Source: Cellulomonas fulva
Lineage (GTDB): Bacteria; Actinomycetota; Actinomycetes; Actinomycetales; Cellulomonadaceae
Direction: 5' to 3'
Length of the DNA stretch: 64,000 nt
Assembly (NCBI RefSeq): GCF_018531375.1
Contig: NZ_JAHBOH010000001.1
Span: 1,364,001 to 1,428,000, forward strand
A program made the position numbers and the translations under genes. The notes beneath the pieces are model-generated. The model was not told where the DNA came from. It did not search any database and saw nothing but the letters and a program-made list of their open reading frames with translations. Position 1 is the first letter of the stretch. Each line of letters begins with the position of its first letter. This document shows positions 15,550 to 23,272 of this stretch, one piece after another.

Positions 15550-16107
15550 TCAGGCGAGAGTGAAAGAGCCGACCGGGAAGCCGAACCCGAGCATGGCCTC
15601 GGTCGTGAAGGCGACGACGATCTCATCGGCGGGGACGAACAGTGTGCCATCCTCGTTCGGCATGCCGGCGACTAACCAGACTGGGCCTGCGGCGAAGTCG
15701 AGCCGTAGCGCCGTGGGCACCCTGGCGCCCTCGGCGAACCTGATCGTCGAGCCCATCAGCTCCCAGTGGGTCGCCACGGCAGTCACTGGTTGGCCCGCGC
15801 GTGAGCGCCATTGGGCGTGGTCGGTGACAGACCAGCTCTCGGGCGCGTGCTCGCCCTGCTGGAGGAACGAGGTCATCGGGTCGGGAAAGACCTCCACGCC
15901 GTAGTCAGAGAAGGTGTTCGTCCACAGCACCGAGAAGGGCCCTGCGCTGGTCTGCAGACCCACGCCCATGACGGCGTGGTGCCAGTGGCCGTAGTCCCAC
16001 TCGCGTGGCTCGGGGCTGAAGTTGTAGATATCCCAGTACTCGACGGCATCGACCCGGAGCCCGACCAAGGAGGCCGTCTTCCGGTCGAAGTCTTCCCACG
16101 CGCTCAC
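15550..16107 (-). CDS. Hypothetical protein in the tRNA-Ser relic element
   Basis: Intact 185-residue frame with lower GC and mixed third codon positions compared with its surroundings, consistent with transferred DNA. It is tryptophan- and aspartate-rich: EYWDIYNFSPEPREWDYG, HWHHAVMGVGLQTSAGPFS, SVTDHAQWRSRAG, WELMGSTIRFAEGA, GFPVGSFTLA. No transmembrane or signal segment. The size and all-beta look would suit an immunity or carbohydrate-binding protein, but I do not recognise the family. It is the only whole gene between tRNA-Ser and the 3'-end copy. Confidence 0.6.
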   Translation of the reverse strand: MSAWEDFDRKTASLVGLRVDAVEYWDIYNFSPEPREWDYGHWHHAVMGVGLQTSAGPFSVLWTNTFSDYGVEVFPDPMTSFLQQGEHAPESWSVTDHAQWRSRAGQPVTAVATHWELMGSTIRFAEGARVPTALRLDFAAGPVWLVAGMPNEDGTLFVPADEIVVAFTTEAMLGFGFPVGSFTLA

Positions 16108-16144
16108 AGCGCGAATAGTGCCCTACGCCATGTGCGGGCGTTGC

Positions 16145-16338
16145 CCCTTTAACGCTCCGCACTGCTTTGTCGTTCGTCCGTCCCATGACCTTGGTGTCTG
16201 CGTCGAGCAAGTCGACCGCGAGCGTCTCCTGCGAGACCCGGGCGGTGAGGCCGCCATTGTCCGGCCGAGTGGCACCTTCTGCCCGACCACGACGATGACG
16301 CCTGTAGCGGAGGCGCGCCGTTGCACGGTGACCGGCTC
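16145..16338 (-). pseudogene. Frameshifted transposase/integrase C-terminal remnant
   Basis: Two overlapping minus-strand frames together resemble the end of an integrase-core transposase. One frame (16252-16338) gives EPVTVQRRASATGVIVVVGQ and KVPLGRT; the next frame (16145-16255) continues LTARVSQETLAVDLLDAD and TKVMGRTNDKAVRSVKG. The beta-rich pattern of an RR.S..G.I.V.GQ.. start leading to an L.V.D.D stretch is typical of the C-terminal domain of IS481/IS3-like transposases. The break in frame marks it as dead. Confidence 0.5.
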
Positions 16339-16754
16339 GAGCGCGCCCCTGGACGCCGCGGGCCTGCCGGCACGGCCTGCTGGAGTCAGTACTGCTCGCC
16401 CGGGGCCACCGGGTTGCCCCCGTGCGCAGGACGAATCTGGTGGTCGGGTCGAACGCAATCACCATGTGCTCCGTGTCTGAGATCCTCGCGAGCCGCCGGA
16501 TGGGGGTGTGGATCGAGGACGACGCGCCCCCTTGTCGAGACGTCCCGAGACAGGACAGCGCGCTCCGCCCGACGCTCGCGAGAGCTCTTCTTCCTGAATC
16601 AACCGCGCGGCTCCGCCTTCTCCACTCCGCGATGGGCTACGTCCACCGCTCACCCCGGCCTTCGACAGCTGGTGTGCTCCGCTCTCGGTCCGATGCCTCC
16701 GAATGGGTTGACCTCATTGCTCCCGAAGGGCAGAGGTGCCACTCTTCCGCGGTG
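16339..16754. other. Intergenic, no supported gene
   Basis: Open frames exist on both strands, but none begins with a credible ribosome site or shows recognisable sequence. A minus-strand stretch near 16400-16465 reads VIAFDPTTRFVLRTG and could be a further piece of the transposase relic next to it. Otherwise nothing is seen. Confidence 0.45.
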
Positions 16755-16937
16755 ATGACGCTCGAAGACCGCAAGGCCGGCTTCTGGTGGCAGGTGGGCC
16801 GGCCATGTCGAGCCGTCGGCCGCGGCGTCCGCCGCGTCTGGAGCGTCCTCGACTTCCTCGAGTTCCTTGGTCTGATCGCTCGTGGCGTCGCCCGGATGCT
16901 CCGCAGAATGGCCAGCCTGTTCGACGACTGGTTCTGA
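16755..16937 (+). CDS. Small basic amphipathic hypothetical protein
   Basis: A 60-residue frame beginning MTLEDRKAGFWWQVGRPCR and ending MLRRMASLFDDWF. The middle VWSVLDFLEFLGLIARGVA is a possible amphipathic or membrane-associated helix flanked by arginines. The compact N-terminus and aromatic C-terminus look like a genuine small protein rather than a random frame. It has no neighbours on the same strand and lies inside the relic element. Function unknown. Confidence 0.4.
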   Translation: MTLEDRKAGFWWQVGRPCRAVGRGVRRVWSVLDFLEFLGLIARGVARMLRRMASLFDDWF

Positions 16938-17080
16938 CATCCCGACTCGGCCGACAGGGCACGGCATGGGGGTCCGAGACTGCGCCGCAACCACAGACGC
17001 GGTCGAGAGCATTCGAGAGCGTCCGCCCAGGTCAGATCCCGGATCACCCAAGCCAGCCAACCCCTCGAGGACTTGAGCTC

Positions 17081-17100
17081 AAGCCCACCCGCTACCGCCA
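17081..17100 (+). repeat. Degenerate copy of the tRNA-Ser 3' end (candidate att scar)
   Basis: The tRNA gene ends CCCACCGCTACCGCCA (14995-15010). The sequence at 17084-17100 reads CCCACCCGCTACCGCCA, identical apart from one extra C; the last 12 bases match without a gap. Orientation is the same, as expected when an element inserts at a tRNA 3' end and leaves a partial duplicate on its far side. Confidence 0.55.
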
Positions 17101-17332
17101 TTCGAAGCACGCGGATCTCCGCGCCCGGGGCCCTTCGCCGTCTCCGCGGCTTCCGCCTGTCGCCCGACGAGCCACCAGGCGGGTTGCGGGTGGAGAAGCT
17201 CCCGCCTGGCGCAACGTTCTCCACCCGTTCGTGGCGGACGGTGCGGCGCGCGTCGGCACCGGCGCCTGCGGCGGCTCGGGCAGGATGTCGGCGCGCGGGC
17301 GGTCCGCGCCGAGCGCGGGACGAAGGAGCCCC
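17101..17332. other. Intergenic region holding the segment-wise inverted element
   Basis: No gene is supported here. The most notable content is the 53-bp structured element at 17175-17227, described separately. A ribosome site (GAAGGAG) for the next gene lies near 17321. Confidence 0.6.
17175..17227. repeat. Three-segment inverted element in X-Y-Z / X'-Y'-Z' order
   Basis: Three adjacent segments, X CCAGGCGGG (17175-17183), Y TTGCG (17184-17188) and Z GGTGGAGAA (17189-17197), are followed after GCT by X' CCCGCCTGG (17201-17209), Y' CGCAA (17210-17214) and, after CG, Z' TTCTCCACC (17217-17225). Each primed segment is the exact reverse complement of its partner, but the order is not reversed as in a normal hairpin. 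The Z pairing extends to 11 bp (17187-17197 with 17217-17227). As RNA, X-X' and Z-Z' would cross, giving an H-type pseudoknot or two exclusive hairpins. Confidence 0.85.
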
Positions 17333-17728
17333 ATGAGCCAGACGCAACCAGGGTGGTACGACGACGGCAGCGGCACCGGGACCCAGCGGTGGTGGGACGG
17401 CAGCGCGTGGACCGACCGGACCCAGCCCGCGCCGCCCGGTGGTGGCGGGATCAGCGGGGCGATCGACCGGATCCAGGCGGAGGCGGTCGCGGGCGGCCAG
17501 CCGCGGCCGGCGCCGCAGGGCATGAGCTACGTCGTGCTGCAGGTGGTCCTCAAGGAGAAGTTCTGGGGCACCGGCTCGGGGAACCTCACGGAGCTCGAGC
17601 GGGCCATCAACGCGCAGGCGGCGCTCGGGTACCGGCTGCACACCATCAGCACCGCGGCGGCGGGCAGCAAGGGCCTCGGCGGGGGCGACCGCATCCAGGC
17701 GACCATGGTCTTCGAGCGCATCGTCTGA
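17333..17728 (+). CDS. DUF2510 / DUF4177 domain protein
   Basis: A 131-residue protein with an N-terminal DUF2510 module (QPGWYDDGSGTGTQRWWDGS, then AWTDRT) and a C-terminal DUF4177-like domain (MSYVVLQVVLKEKFWGTGSG, LTELERAINAQAALGYRLHT, TMVFERIV). DUF2510 is an actinobacterial module often linked to membrane or short C-terminal domains; DUF4177 is a small alpha-beta fold of unknown role. No transmembrane segment. ATG 17333 has GAAGGAG about 7 nt upstream. It sits just after the segment-wise inverted element. Confidence 0.82.
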   Translation: MSQTQPGWYDDGSGTGTQRWWDGSAWTDRTQPAPPGGGGISGAIDRIQAEAVAGGQPRPAPQGMSYVVLQVVLKEKFWGTGSGNLTELERAINAQAALGYRLHTISTAAAGSKGLGGGDRIQATMVFERIV

Positions 17729-17775
17729 CCCGCGGTCACCAGGTGCGGGAGCGCGCGCACCCCTAGCATCGCCGC

Positions 17776-18957
17776 GTGGATCACGCGTCGACGGTGGACT
17801 GGGTCGTGTTCGTGCTGGTCGTGGGCGCGCGGCTCGTGGTGCCGCTGCTCATCGGGCGGTTCCCGCTGCCGGCGATCCTGGCGGCGCTCGTCGTCGACGG
17901 CGTGGACAAGTCGCTGTTCGAGGCGTTCACGGACCTGGACCTGGAGAACTACCAGTCCTACGACAAGGCGCTGGACGTCTACTACCTCGCGGTCGCGTAC
18001 CTGGCGGTGCTGCGCAACTGGCGCGACCGGTTCTCGGTCGGCGTGGTCGCGGCGCTCTGGTACTACCGGCTGGTCGGGGTGCTGGCGTTCGAGCTGACCG
18101 ACGCGCGCTGGCTGCTGGTGGTGTTCCCCAACACGTTCGAGTACGTCGTCATCGCGATCGAGGTGGTGCGCACCCGGTGGGACCAGCGCCGGATGTCGGG
18201 GGCGGCGGTGCTGGGCCTGGCGGCGGTGATCTGGGTGGTGGTGAAGCTGCCGCAGGAGTGGTGGATCCACGTGGCGCAGCGCGACGTCACCGACGAGCTC
18301 GGGAAGCGGCCGTGGGTCGGCGTCCTGCTCGTCGTGCTGGGCGTGACGGCGGCCGTCGTCGTGCGGCGGCTGTGGTCGCGCCTGCCGCGGCCGGACTGGC
18401 GGTTCACGCTCGACGCCGACGAGGTCTCGCGCCGCACCGCCACGCGTGACCGTGACCTGGCCCCGCGGCCCACGCCGCGGCCGGGGCCGCGTGCCGCGGC
18501 GGTGACGCGCTGGGCGGTGGGGGAGAAGGTCGTCCTCGTCGGGCTGGTGACCACGATCCTGGTCTCCTCCTACCCGCGCATCGACGCGCGCTGGTGGGCG
18601 GCCTGGGCGGTGGTCGCCGGGACCGTCCTGGTGCACGCCGCGCTGCAGGGGTGGCGGCTGCGCTCGGGCCACCACGGTCCGACGAGGCTCGGTCCGCAGC
18701 TCGCCGCCAACACGCTGATCAGCCTCGTGGCGATCGTGGCGCTGACCGCGCTGGTCTCGGGCGGCAGGTCGGCCGACGTCCCGCTGGTCGACGCCGTGCT
18801 CATCGCCTGGGTGGTCGCGCTGGTCACGACCCTGTACGACCGGTGGGTGCCTTCCGCGTGGACGGACGGGCCGACGAGCGACGGGCCGATGGGCCCGCGC
18901 CCGGACCGGCGCGAGGAGCCGCCCGTCGCTGTGACGCTGCCGCCGGCCGCGGGGTAG
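17776..18957 (+). CDS. Multi-pass integral membrane protein
   Basis: Unrecognised 393-residue membrane protein. Hydrophobic helices are visible at about 8-28 (VVFVLVVGARLVVPLLIG), 30-50, 75-110, 115-135, 145-165, 180-200, 255-275, 280-300, 315-335 and 345-365. Between the fifth or sixth and later helices lies a charged Arg/Pro-rich cytoplasmic-type loop (RTATRDRDLAPRPTPRPGPR). LWYYRLVGVLAFE and FPNTFEYVVIAIE are distinctive. The ending is disordered and Pro/Gly-rich. GTG 17776 begins directly before the first helix. No functional motif is seen. Confidence 0.75.
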   Translation: MDHASTVDWVVFVLVVGARLVVPLLIGRFPLPAILAALVVDGVDKSLFEAFTDLDLENYQSYDKALDVYYLAVAYLAVLRNWRDRFSVGVVAALWYYRLVGVLAFELTDARWLLVVFPNTFEYVVIAIEVVRTRWDQRRMSGAAVLGLAAVIWVVVKLPQEWWIHVAQRDVTDELGKRPWVGVLLVVLGVTAAVVVRRLWSRLPRPDWRFTLDADEVSRRTATRDRDLAPRPTPRPGPRAAAVTRWAVGEKVVLVGLVTTILVSSYPRIDARWWAAWAVVAGTVLVHAALQGWRLRSGHHGPTRLGPQLAANTLISLVAIVALTALVSGGRSADVPLVDAVLIAWVVALVTTLYDRWVPSAWTDGPTSDGPMGPRPDRREEPPVAVTLPPAAG

Positions 18958-18966
18958 CGGCCGGGC

Positions 18967-19902
18967 TCAGGCGACCGAGGCCGCGCCGCGCTTGAGGACG
19001 TGCATGCGGCGCAGCGCGTCGGCGACGAGCGCGTCAGGGCCGTCGGTCGCGGGGTGGGACGCCTCGACGACGAGCCGCACCGGCCGGTCGTCGCCGCGCT
19101 GCGGGGCCAGCGCGCGGGCGAGGTCCTGATCGAGGCGCGCGACGTGCGCCGCGAGGCGGTCCGGGGTCGCGCCGGTGACCAGCGTGACGGCCATGAACTC
19201 GTCCGAGCCCGTGCGGCCGACGAGGGTGCCGGTGGGCAGCGCGCCGGACAGGCGGCCCGCGAGGCGGACCAGGAAGTCGTCGCCGGCCGCGGCGCCGTGC
19301 GTGGCGTTCAGCGCGCCGAACCCGTCGACGTCGACCACGACGAGCAGCAGCCGACGGCCGGGCTCGCGGGTCATGGGCCACCAGGTCCCGAGCGTGTGCC
19401 GGACCAGCTCCCGGCCGGGCAGCCGCGTCAGGGGGTCGTGCAGCGAGCGCGCGGACAGCGACGCGACCAGGGACAGCACCAGGTCTGCGGTCGCGACGGA
19501 CGCCCACGTGGCGGACCGGACCACGACGTCGTCGTAGCGCGCCGCGCCCTGGCGCTCCATGGCGAGGGCCGCGGCCTCGACGACGCCCGTCCCCGCGTCG
19601 ACGACCAGGGGCGCGAAGTCGGCGACCTCGACCACGGGCCGGCGGGACAGCACCGCACGGCCGAACCCGAGCCGGCCGGTCTGCGCGTCGGCGAAGCGGG
19701 TGCGCGTGAGCAGCCCGATGCGCTCGTCGTCGCCCTGCACCCCCAGGCAGGAGACGTGCGGCGACCGGAACAGCAGCTCCACCTCGCTCATCGGCGTCTG
19801 CGGCTCGACCACGGCGAGGTCGACCGCGAGGTCGGCCACCAGCCGGTGCACGCCTCCGGCCGCCCGTGCGGCTCTGACCAGCATGTCCACGTCGTTCGAC
19901 AC
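18967..19902 (-). CDS. GGDEF-domain protein with N-terminal CBS-like region
   Basis: A 311-residue protein. Residues 30-140 resemble a CBS-like sensor pair (LLFRSPHVSCLGVQGDDERI, GLLTRTRFADAQTGRLGFGR). The GGDEF domain follows from DPLTRLPGRELV, through LLLVVVDVDGFGALNATHG and AAAGDDFLVRLAGRL, to the signature RTGSDEF. The signature is GSDEF rather than GGDEF, so cyclase activity is uncertain; no EAL domain is present. Role: cyclic-di-GMP synthesis or sensing. GTG 19902 is chosen ahead of an internal ATG at 19884. Confidence 0.83.
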   Translation of the reverse strand: MSNDVDMLVRAARAAGGVHRLVADLAVDLAVVEPQTPMSEVELLFRSPHVSCLGVQGDDERIGLLTRTRFADAQTGRLGFGRAVLSRRPVVEVADFAPLVVDAGTGVVEAAALAMERQGAARYDDVVVRSATWASVATADLVLSLVASLSARSLHDPLTRLPGRELVRHTLGTWWPMTREPGRRLLLVVVDVDGFGALNATHGAAAGDDFLVRLAGRLSGALPTGTLVGRTGSDEFMAVTLVTGATPDRLAAHVARLDQDLARALAPQRGDDRPVRLVVEASHPATDGPDALVADALRRMHVLKRGAASVA

Positions 19903-20074
19903 CCGGGCATCCTGCCCCGCGCCGGCATGGCCGTGGTCGGATGAATCGGTTGAACCGGTCGTCGGGAGGAAGTGTTCACCGACTCGTCGCCTGCACGTCG
20001 TCCGACGGCAGCAGGACCGCGTCTCCACCCCAGGACGGTGGTGGCGTGGCGCGTCGGCCCGGAGGATCGGACGC

Positions 20075-21355
20075 ATGACAGCAGCAGCACGCCCCCGGCG
20101 GGGCTGGGTCGGCCTCGGGTTCGCGGCGGTGCTCGCGGGGCTCGTCGCCGCGCTCCTCCTGGCGACCCCCGTGCCCGTCGCCGCGATCGAGGTCGACGGC
20201 TACCTCACGCCCGACGTGGGTGTCCTGCGGCCGTTCCTCGCCCTGGTCGTGGGCGTCGTCGTCGTGGGCGCCGTGCTCCTGGCGGCACGCGCGCCCGTCC
20301 TGGCCACGCTCGTCGCGCTCGCGCCGTTCGTGCTGCTGCCGTGGTCCGGCGCCTTCCTGTGGGGCTGGCTGGCCGCGCTCGTGGCGGTGACCCTGGTCGC
20401 TGCCCTGCGCGGGTGGCGGCACGCCGTCGTGCCGTGGTGCGTCACCGTCGGGGTCGTCGCCGTGTACTGCGGCACCGAGGCCGTGGCCTACCTGCCGATC
20501 GGCGCGGTGACGTCCGGCACGGGCCAGGAGTTCGAGGGCGTCGTCTTCGCGCTCTACGTCCTGTGGATCACCGGGCTGACCGTCGCGGCCGGCGCCGTGG
20601 GCGCACGCCGGGACGCGCGCGCCCTGGAGCAGCGTGCGCGGGGTCGGGAGGAGCGGGCGCTCGTGACGGACACGCTGGCGCGCGAGCGGGCGCGCATGGC
20701 GCGGGACCTGCACGACGTGGTGGCCCACCACGTCTCGCTCATCGCCGTCCGTGCGGAGAGCGCGCCCTTCCAGCACCCGGACCTCGACGACGACGCGCGC
20801 GCCGTGCTGGCCGCCGTGGCGGCGGACGCGCGGTCCGCCCTGGGCGAGCTCCGGGAGGCGCTCGCCGTCCTGCAGCGAACGGAGGCGCCGCCCGACGAGG
20901 CCGACGAGGCCGGCCGGACCGCGCAGGTCAGCCGCCGGCCGCAGCCGACCGCGGCCGACGTCGATGCCCTGGTCGACGAGGCGCGCGGCGCCGGTCAGCA
21001 GGTGCGCGTCACCGGCGAGTGGGCCGACGTGCCCGACGCCGCCGGCTACGTGCTCTACCGCGCCACGCAGGAGGCGCTGACGAACGCGCGCCGGCACGCG
21101 CCGGGCAGCGTCGTCGACCTGCAGCGGCTGCAGCACGGCGACCAGGTGGGGGTGCGCGTCTCGAACCCGTCCGCGGGAGGCGTGCGGACGGTGCGCCGCG
21201 GCCGCGGGCTCGTCGGGATGCAGGAGCGCGTCGACGCGGTCGGCGGGACGCTGCTCGTCGGGCCGACGGCCGACGCGTTCGTCGTCGAGGTGCGCCTCCC
21301 GGACGGGACGCGCCGGCGGGACCGCGCGGGCCGGCCGGCGGGGGTGCGCGCGTGA
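20075..21355 (+). CDS. Sensor histidine kinase (HisKA_3, NarL/DesK type)
   Basis: A 426-residue membrane kinase. Four or five hydrophobic helices occupy residues about 10-175; the HisKA_3 dimerisation box follows with the phospho-accepting His in ERARMARDLHDVVAHHVSLI. The ATPase part is short, with N-box TQEALTNARRHAPGS and the glycine box GRGLVGMQERVDAVGG. ATG 20075 has GGAGGA 8 nt upstream (20061-20066). The stop overlaps the GTG of the response regulator, so kinase and regulator are one translationally coupled unit. The stimulus is unknown. Confidence 0.93.
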   Translation: MTAAARPRRGWVGLGFAAVLAGLVAALLLATPVPVAAIEVDGYLTPDVGVLRPFLALVVGVVVVGAVLLAARAPVLATLVALAPFVLLPWSGAFLWGWLAALVAVTLVAALRGWRHAVVPWCVTVGVVAVYCGTEAVAYLPIGAVTSGTGQEFEGVVFALYVLWITGLTVAAGAVGARRDARALEQRARGREERALVTDTLARERARMARDLHDVVAHHVSLIAVRAESAPFQHPDLDDDARAVLAAVAADARSALGELREALAVLQRTEAPPDEADEAGRTAQVSRRPQPTAADVDALVDEARGAGQQVRVTGEWADVPDAAGYVLYRATQEALTNARRHAPGSVVDLQRLQHGDQVGVRVSNPSAGGVRTVRRGRGLVGMQERVDAVGGTLLVGPTADAFVVEVRLPDGTRRRDRAGRPAGVRA

Positions 21356-22032
21356 CGCGCGTCGTCGTGGCCGACGACCAGGCCGTGGTGCGCGCGGGCT
21401 TCGCGGCGATCCTCGACGCGGCGCCGGACCTGGAGGTCGTGGGCGCCGCCGCCGACGGGCGCGAGCTGGTCGACCTCGTCGCGGCGCAGCAGCCCGACGT
21501 CGCGGTGGTCGACGTGCGCATGCCCGTGCTCGACGGCATCGAGGCGACGCGCCTGCTCGTCGCCCACCACCCGGCGACGCGCGTGCTGGTCCTGACGACG
21601 TTCGACCTCGACGAGTACGTGTACGACGCGCTGCGTGCCGGGGCGTCGGGCTTCCTGCTCAAGGACGTCCCCGCGTCGCGGCTGGTCGAGTCGGTGCGGC
21701 TGGTGGCGGACGGCTCGATGCTGCTCGGGCCGACCGTGACACGGCGGCTGGTCGAGGACTTCGCCGGACGCCCGGCGGCGGACCGCCCGGACGGCGCGGC
21801 CGCCATCGCGCTGGCGACGCTCACCCCGCGCGAGACCGAGGTGGTCGCCGCGGTCGCCCGCGGCCTGTCGAACGCGGAGGTCGGCGCCGAGCTCTTCATC
21901 ACCGAGCCGACGGTCAAGTCGCACGTGTCCGAGGCGCTGCGCAAGCTCGGCTGCCGCGACCGCGTGCAGCTGGTGATCGCCGCGTACGAGGCCGGGCTCG
22001 TCCGGCCGGCCGCGGGGGGCGGCACAGGGTGA
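21352..22032 (+). CDS. LuxR-family response regulator
   Basis: Partner of the upstream kinase: a 226-residue NarL-type regulator. The receiver domain has VVVADDQAVVRAGF (acidic pocket), the phospho-Asp in VAVVDVRMPVLDGIEATR, and TTFDLDEYVYDALRAGASGF with LLKD (conserved Thr and Lys). The C-terminal LuxR helix-turn-helix is LTPRETEVVAAVARGLSNAE and TEPTVKSHVSEALRKLG. Its GTG start overlaps the kinase stop (GTGA), and its own stop overlaps the GTG of the next gene in the same way. Confidence 0.94.
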   Translation: MTRVVVADDQAVVRAGFAAILDAAPDLEVVGAAADGRELVDLVAAQQPDVAVVDVRMPVLDGIEATRLLVAHHPATRVLVLTTFDLDEYVYDALRAGASGFLLKDVPASRLVESVRLVADGSMLLGPTVTRRLVEDFAGRPAADRPDGAAAIALATLTPRETEVVAAVARGLSNAEVGAELFITEPTVKSHVSEALRKLGCRDRVQLVIAAYEAGLVRPAAGGGTG

Positions 22033-22589
22033 GCACGATCGTGCTGGTGCTGGTCGCGACGGGGCTGCTCATGAGCGTCGTCGGGTCCTTCGCGCCGGTG
22101 TTCGTGGCCGAGGCGTACGTGGTCGCGGTCGCGGTGGCGCAGCCCGTCGGCGTCGCGCTCGCGGTGGCGGCCGCGGTGGTCGTCGGGCAGACGCTGGGCA
22201 AGCTCGTCGTCCTGGTCTGCGCCCGGGCGGCGCCGCCCGCCGACGGGGCGGGACGGCGGGCGTGGCTCGACCGGCTGCGGGCGCGGACGGAGCGGTGGCG
22301 CGCCGCCCGGGCGGGCTCCGGACCGGCGCGGGCCGGCGGCTGGCTGCGGCGGCACGTGGCGTCGGTCGACCGGTGGACGGTCGACGCGATGGCGCGGCCG
22401 CGGGCGCCGCTGGTCGTCGCGGTGAGCGGCGCGGTCGGGCTGCCGCCGCTGCTCGTCGTGACCGTCTACGCGGGCCGGTCGACCATGCCGACCTCGTGGT
22501 TCGCCGCGGCCTGCGCCGCGGGGCGGGGCGCGCGGATGCTCACGCTCGCGCTGGTCCCGGGCCTCGCGGGCGGGCTCGCGTTCCTCTGA
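22029..22589 (+). CDS. Small membrane protein coupled to the two-component system
   Basis: A 186-residue membrane protein with helices at about 2-22 (IVLVLVATGLLMSVVGSF), 30-62, 125-150 and 165-184, separated by an Arg-rich cytoplasmic loop (WLDRLRARTERWRAARAGSG). The C-terminal VSGAVGLPPLLVVTVYAGR recalls the DedA/VTT-like SNARE-associated family, in which this segment is conserved; that assignment is tentative. The GTG at 22029 overlaps the regulator stop, so it is likely an accessory or target of the two-component system. Confidence 0.75.
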   Translation: MSTIVLVLVATGLLMSVVGSFAPVFVAEAYVVAVAVAQPVGVALAVAAAVVVGQTLGKLVVLVCARAAPPADGAGRRAWLDRLRARTERWRAARAGSGPARAGGWLRRHVASVDRWTVDAMARPRAPLVVAVSGAVGLPPLLVVTVYAGRSTMPTSWFAAACAAGRGARMLTLALVPGLAGGLAFL

Positions 22590-22615
22590 CGACCATCGCC
22601 GAAGCCCCCCGACCA

Positions 22616-22680
22616 GCTCTGCCGGCCAGTTCTGCCGGCCGGCTCTGCCGGCCAGTCCTGCCGGCCGGCTCTGCCGATCA
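22616..22680. repeat. Five tandem 13-bp repeats
   Basis: Five 13-bp units alternate GCTCTGCCGGCCA and GTTCTGCCGGCCG (small changes in units 4 and 5). The array fills the tail-to-tail gap between the membrane-protein gene and the lipoprotein gene and overlaps the latter's stop codon. The GCCGGC/CCGGCCGG cores can form several alternative hairpins, which could terminate transcription from either side. Confidence 0.85.
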
Positions 22681-23139
22681 GCCGGACCCGGTGACCGTCA
22701 CCCGGACGTCCTCGGCGGGTGCGACGCGCACGGTCGCCGGGCCCGCCGCGGCGTCCGCCGGGACCGTCACCGCGATCCGGAAGGTCCCCGCGTCGGGGTC
22801 CGCGTCGACGGACGCGAGCACGGTGCGGCGTCCGTCCTGCAGCCACACCACCTCGAGCGTCGTCATCGCGACCGGGGTCCGCGCCGCGGACGCCGCGTCG
22901 TCGGCCGCGGTGCCCGCGTCGTCGCAGCCGTGCAGGAACGCGGTCCCGACGACGTCGACGGCCTGGCCGGCCTCGACCGTCCGCCTGCTGAGCTCCACCT
23001 GCGGTGCCTCGCAGGACGCGGCAGCGCCGGCCGCGTCGGCGTCCGCGGCGCCGTCCGACGACGACGAGCACGCGCCGACGAGCGTCGCCGTCACGAGCAG
23101 CGCGAGCACGCCGGACGCGGCGCGGCGGTGTCGGTGCAT
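22678..23139 (-). CDS. Putative lipoprotein
   Basis: A 153-residue exported protein. The signal peptide is MHRHRRAASGVLALLVTATL ending in a lipobox VGAC, after which comes a Ser/Asp/Ala linker. The mature part is one beta-sandwich-like domain (VELSRRTVEAGQAVDVVGTA, VTVPADAAAGPATVRV) with two further cysteines that could bond. ATG 23139 follows AAGGGGGAAC, a strong ribosome site; a longer frame upstream is not supported. Likely an Ig-like surface lipoprotein of unknown role. Confidence 0.8.
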   Translation of the reverse strand: MHRHRRAASGVLALLVTATLVGACSSSSDGAADADAAGAAASCEAPQVELSRRTVEAGQAVDVVGTAFLHGCDDAGTAADDAASAARTPVAMTTLEVVWLQDGRRTVLASVDADPDAGTFRIAVTVPADAAAGPATVRVAPAEDVRVTVTGSG

Positions 23140-23272
23140 GGTTCCCCCTTGTCGGACCGATCCTGACATCCGGGCGGCGACGCCGCGTCGCGGCGCCGTC
23201 ACGATCGGGTATCGGCGCGGTGACGGCGCGCTCCGGGTCGCGCGTCGCGGGAACCGGGGTGATCGTGGGTCG

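Noticed and set aside
16422..16754. An upstream extension of the 60-residue small protein
   Set aside because: The extension has no ribosome site, odd composition and no conserved look, while ATG 16755 begins a compact protein.
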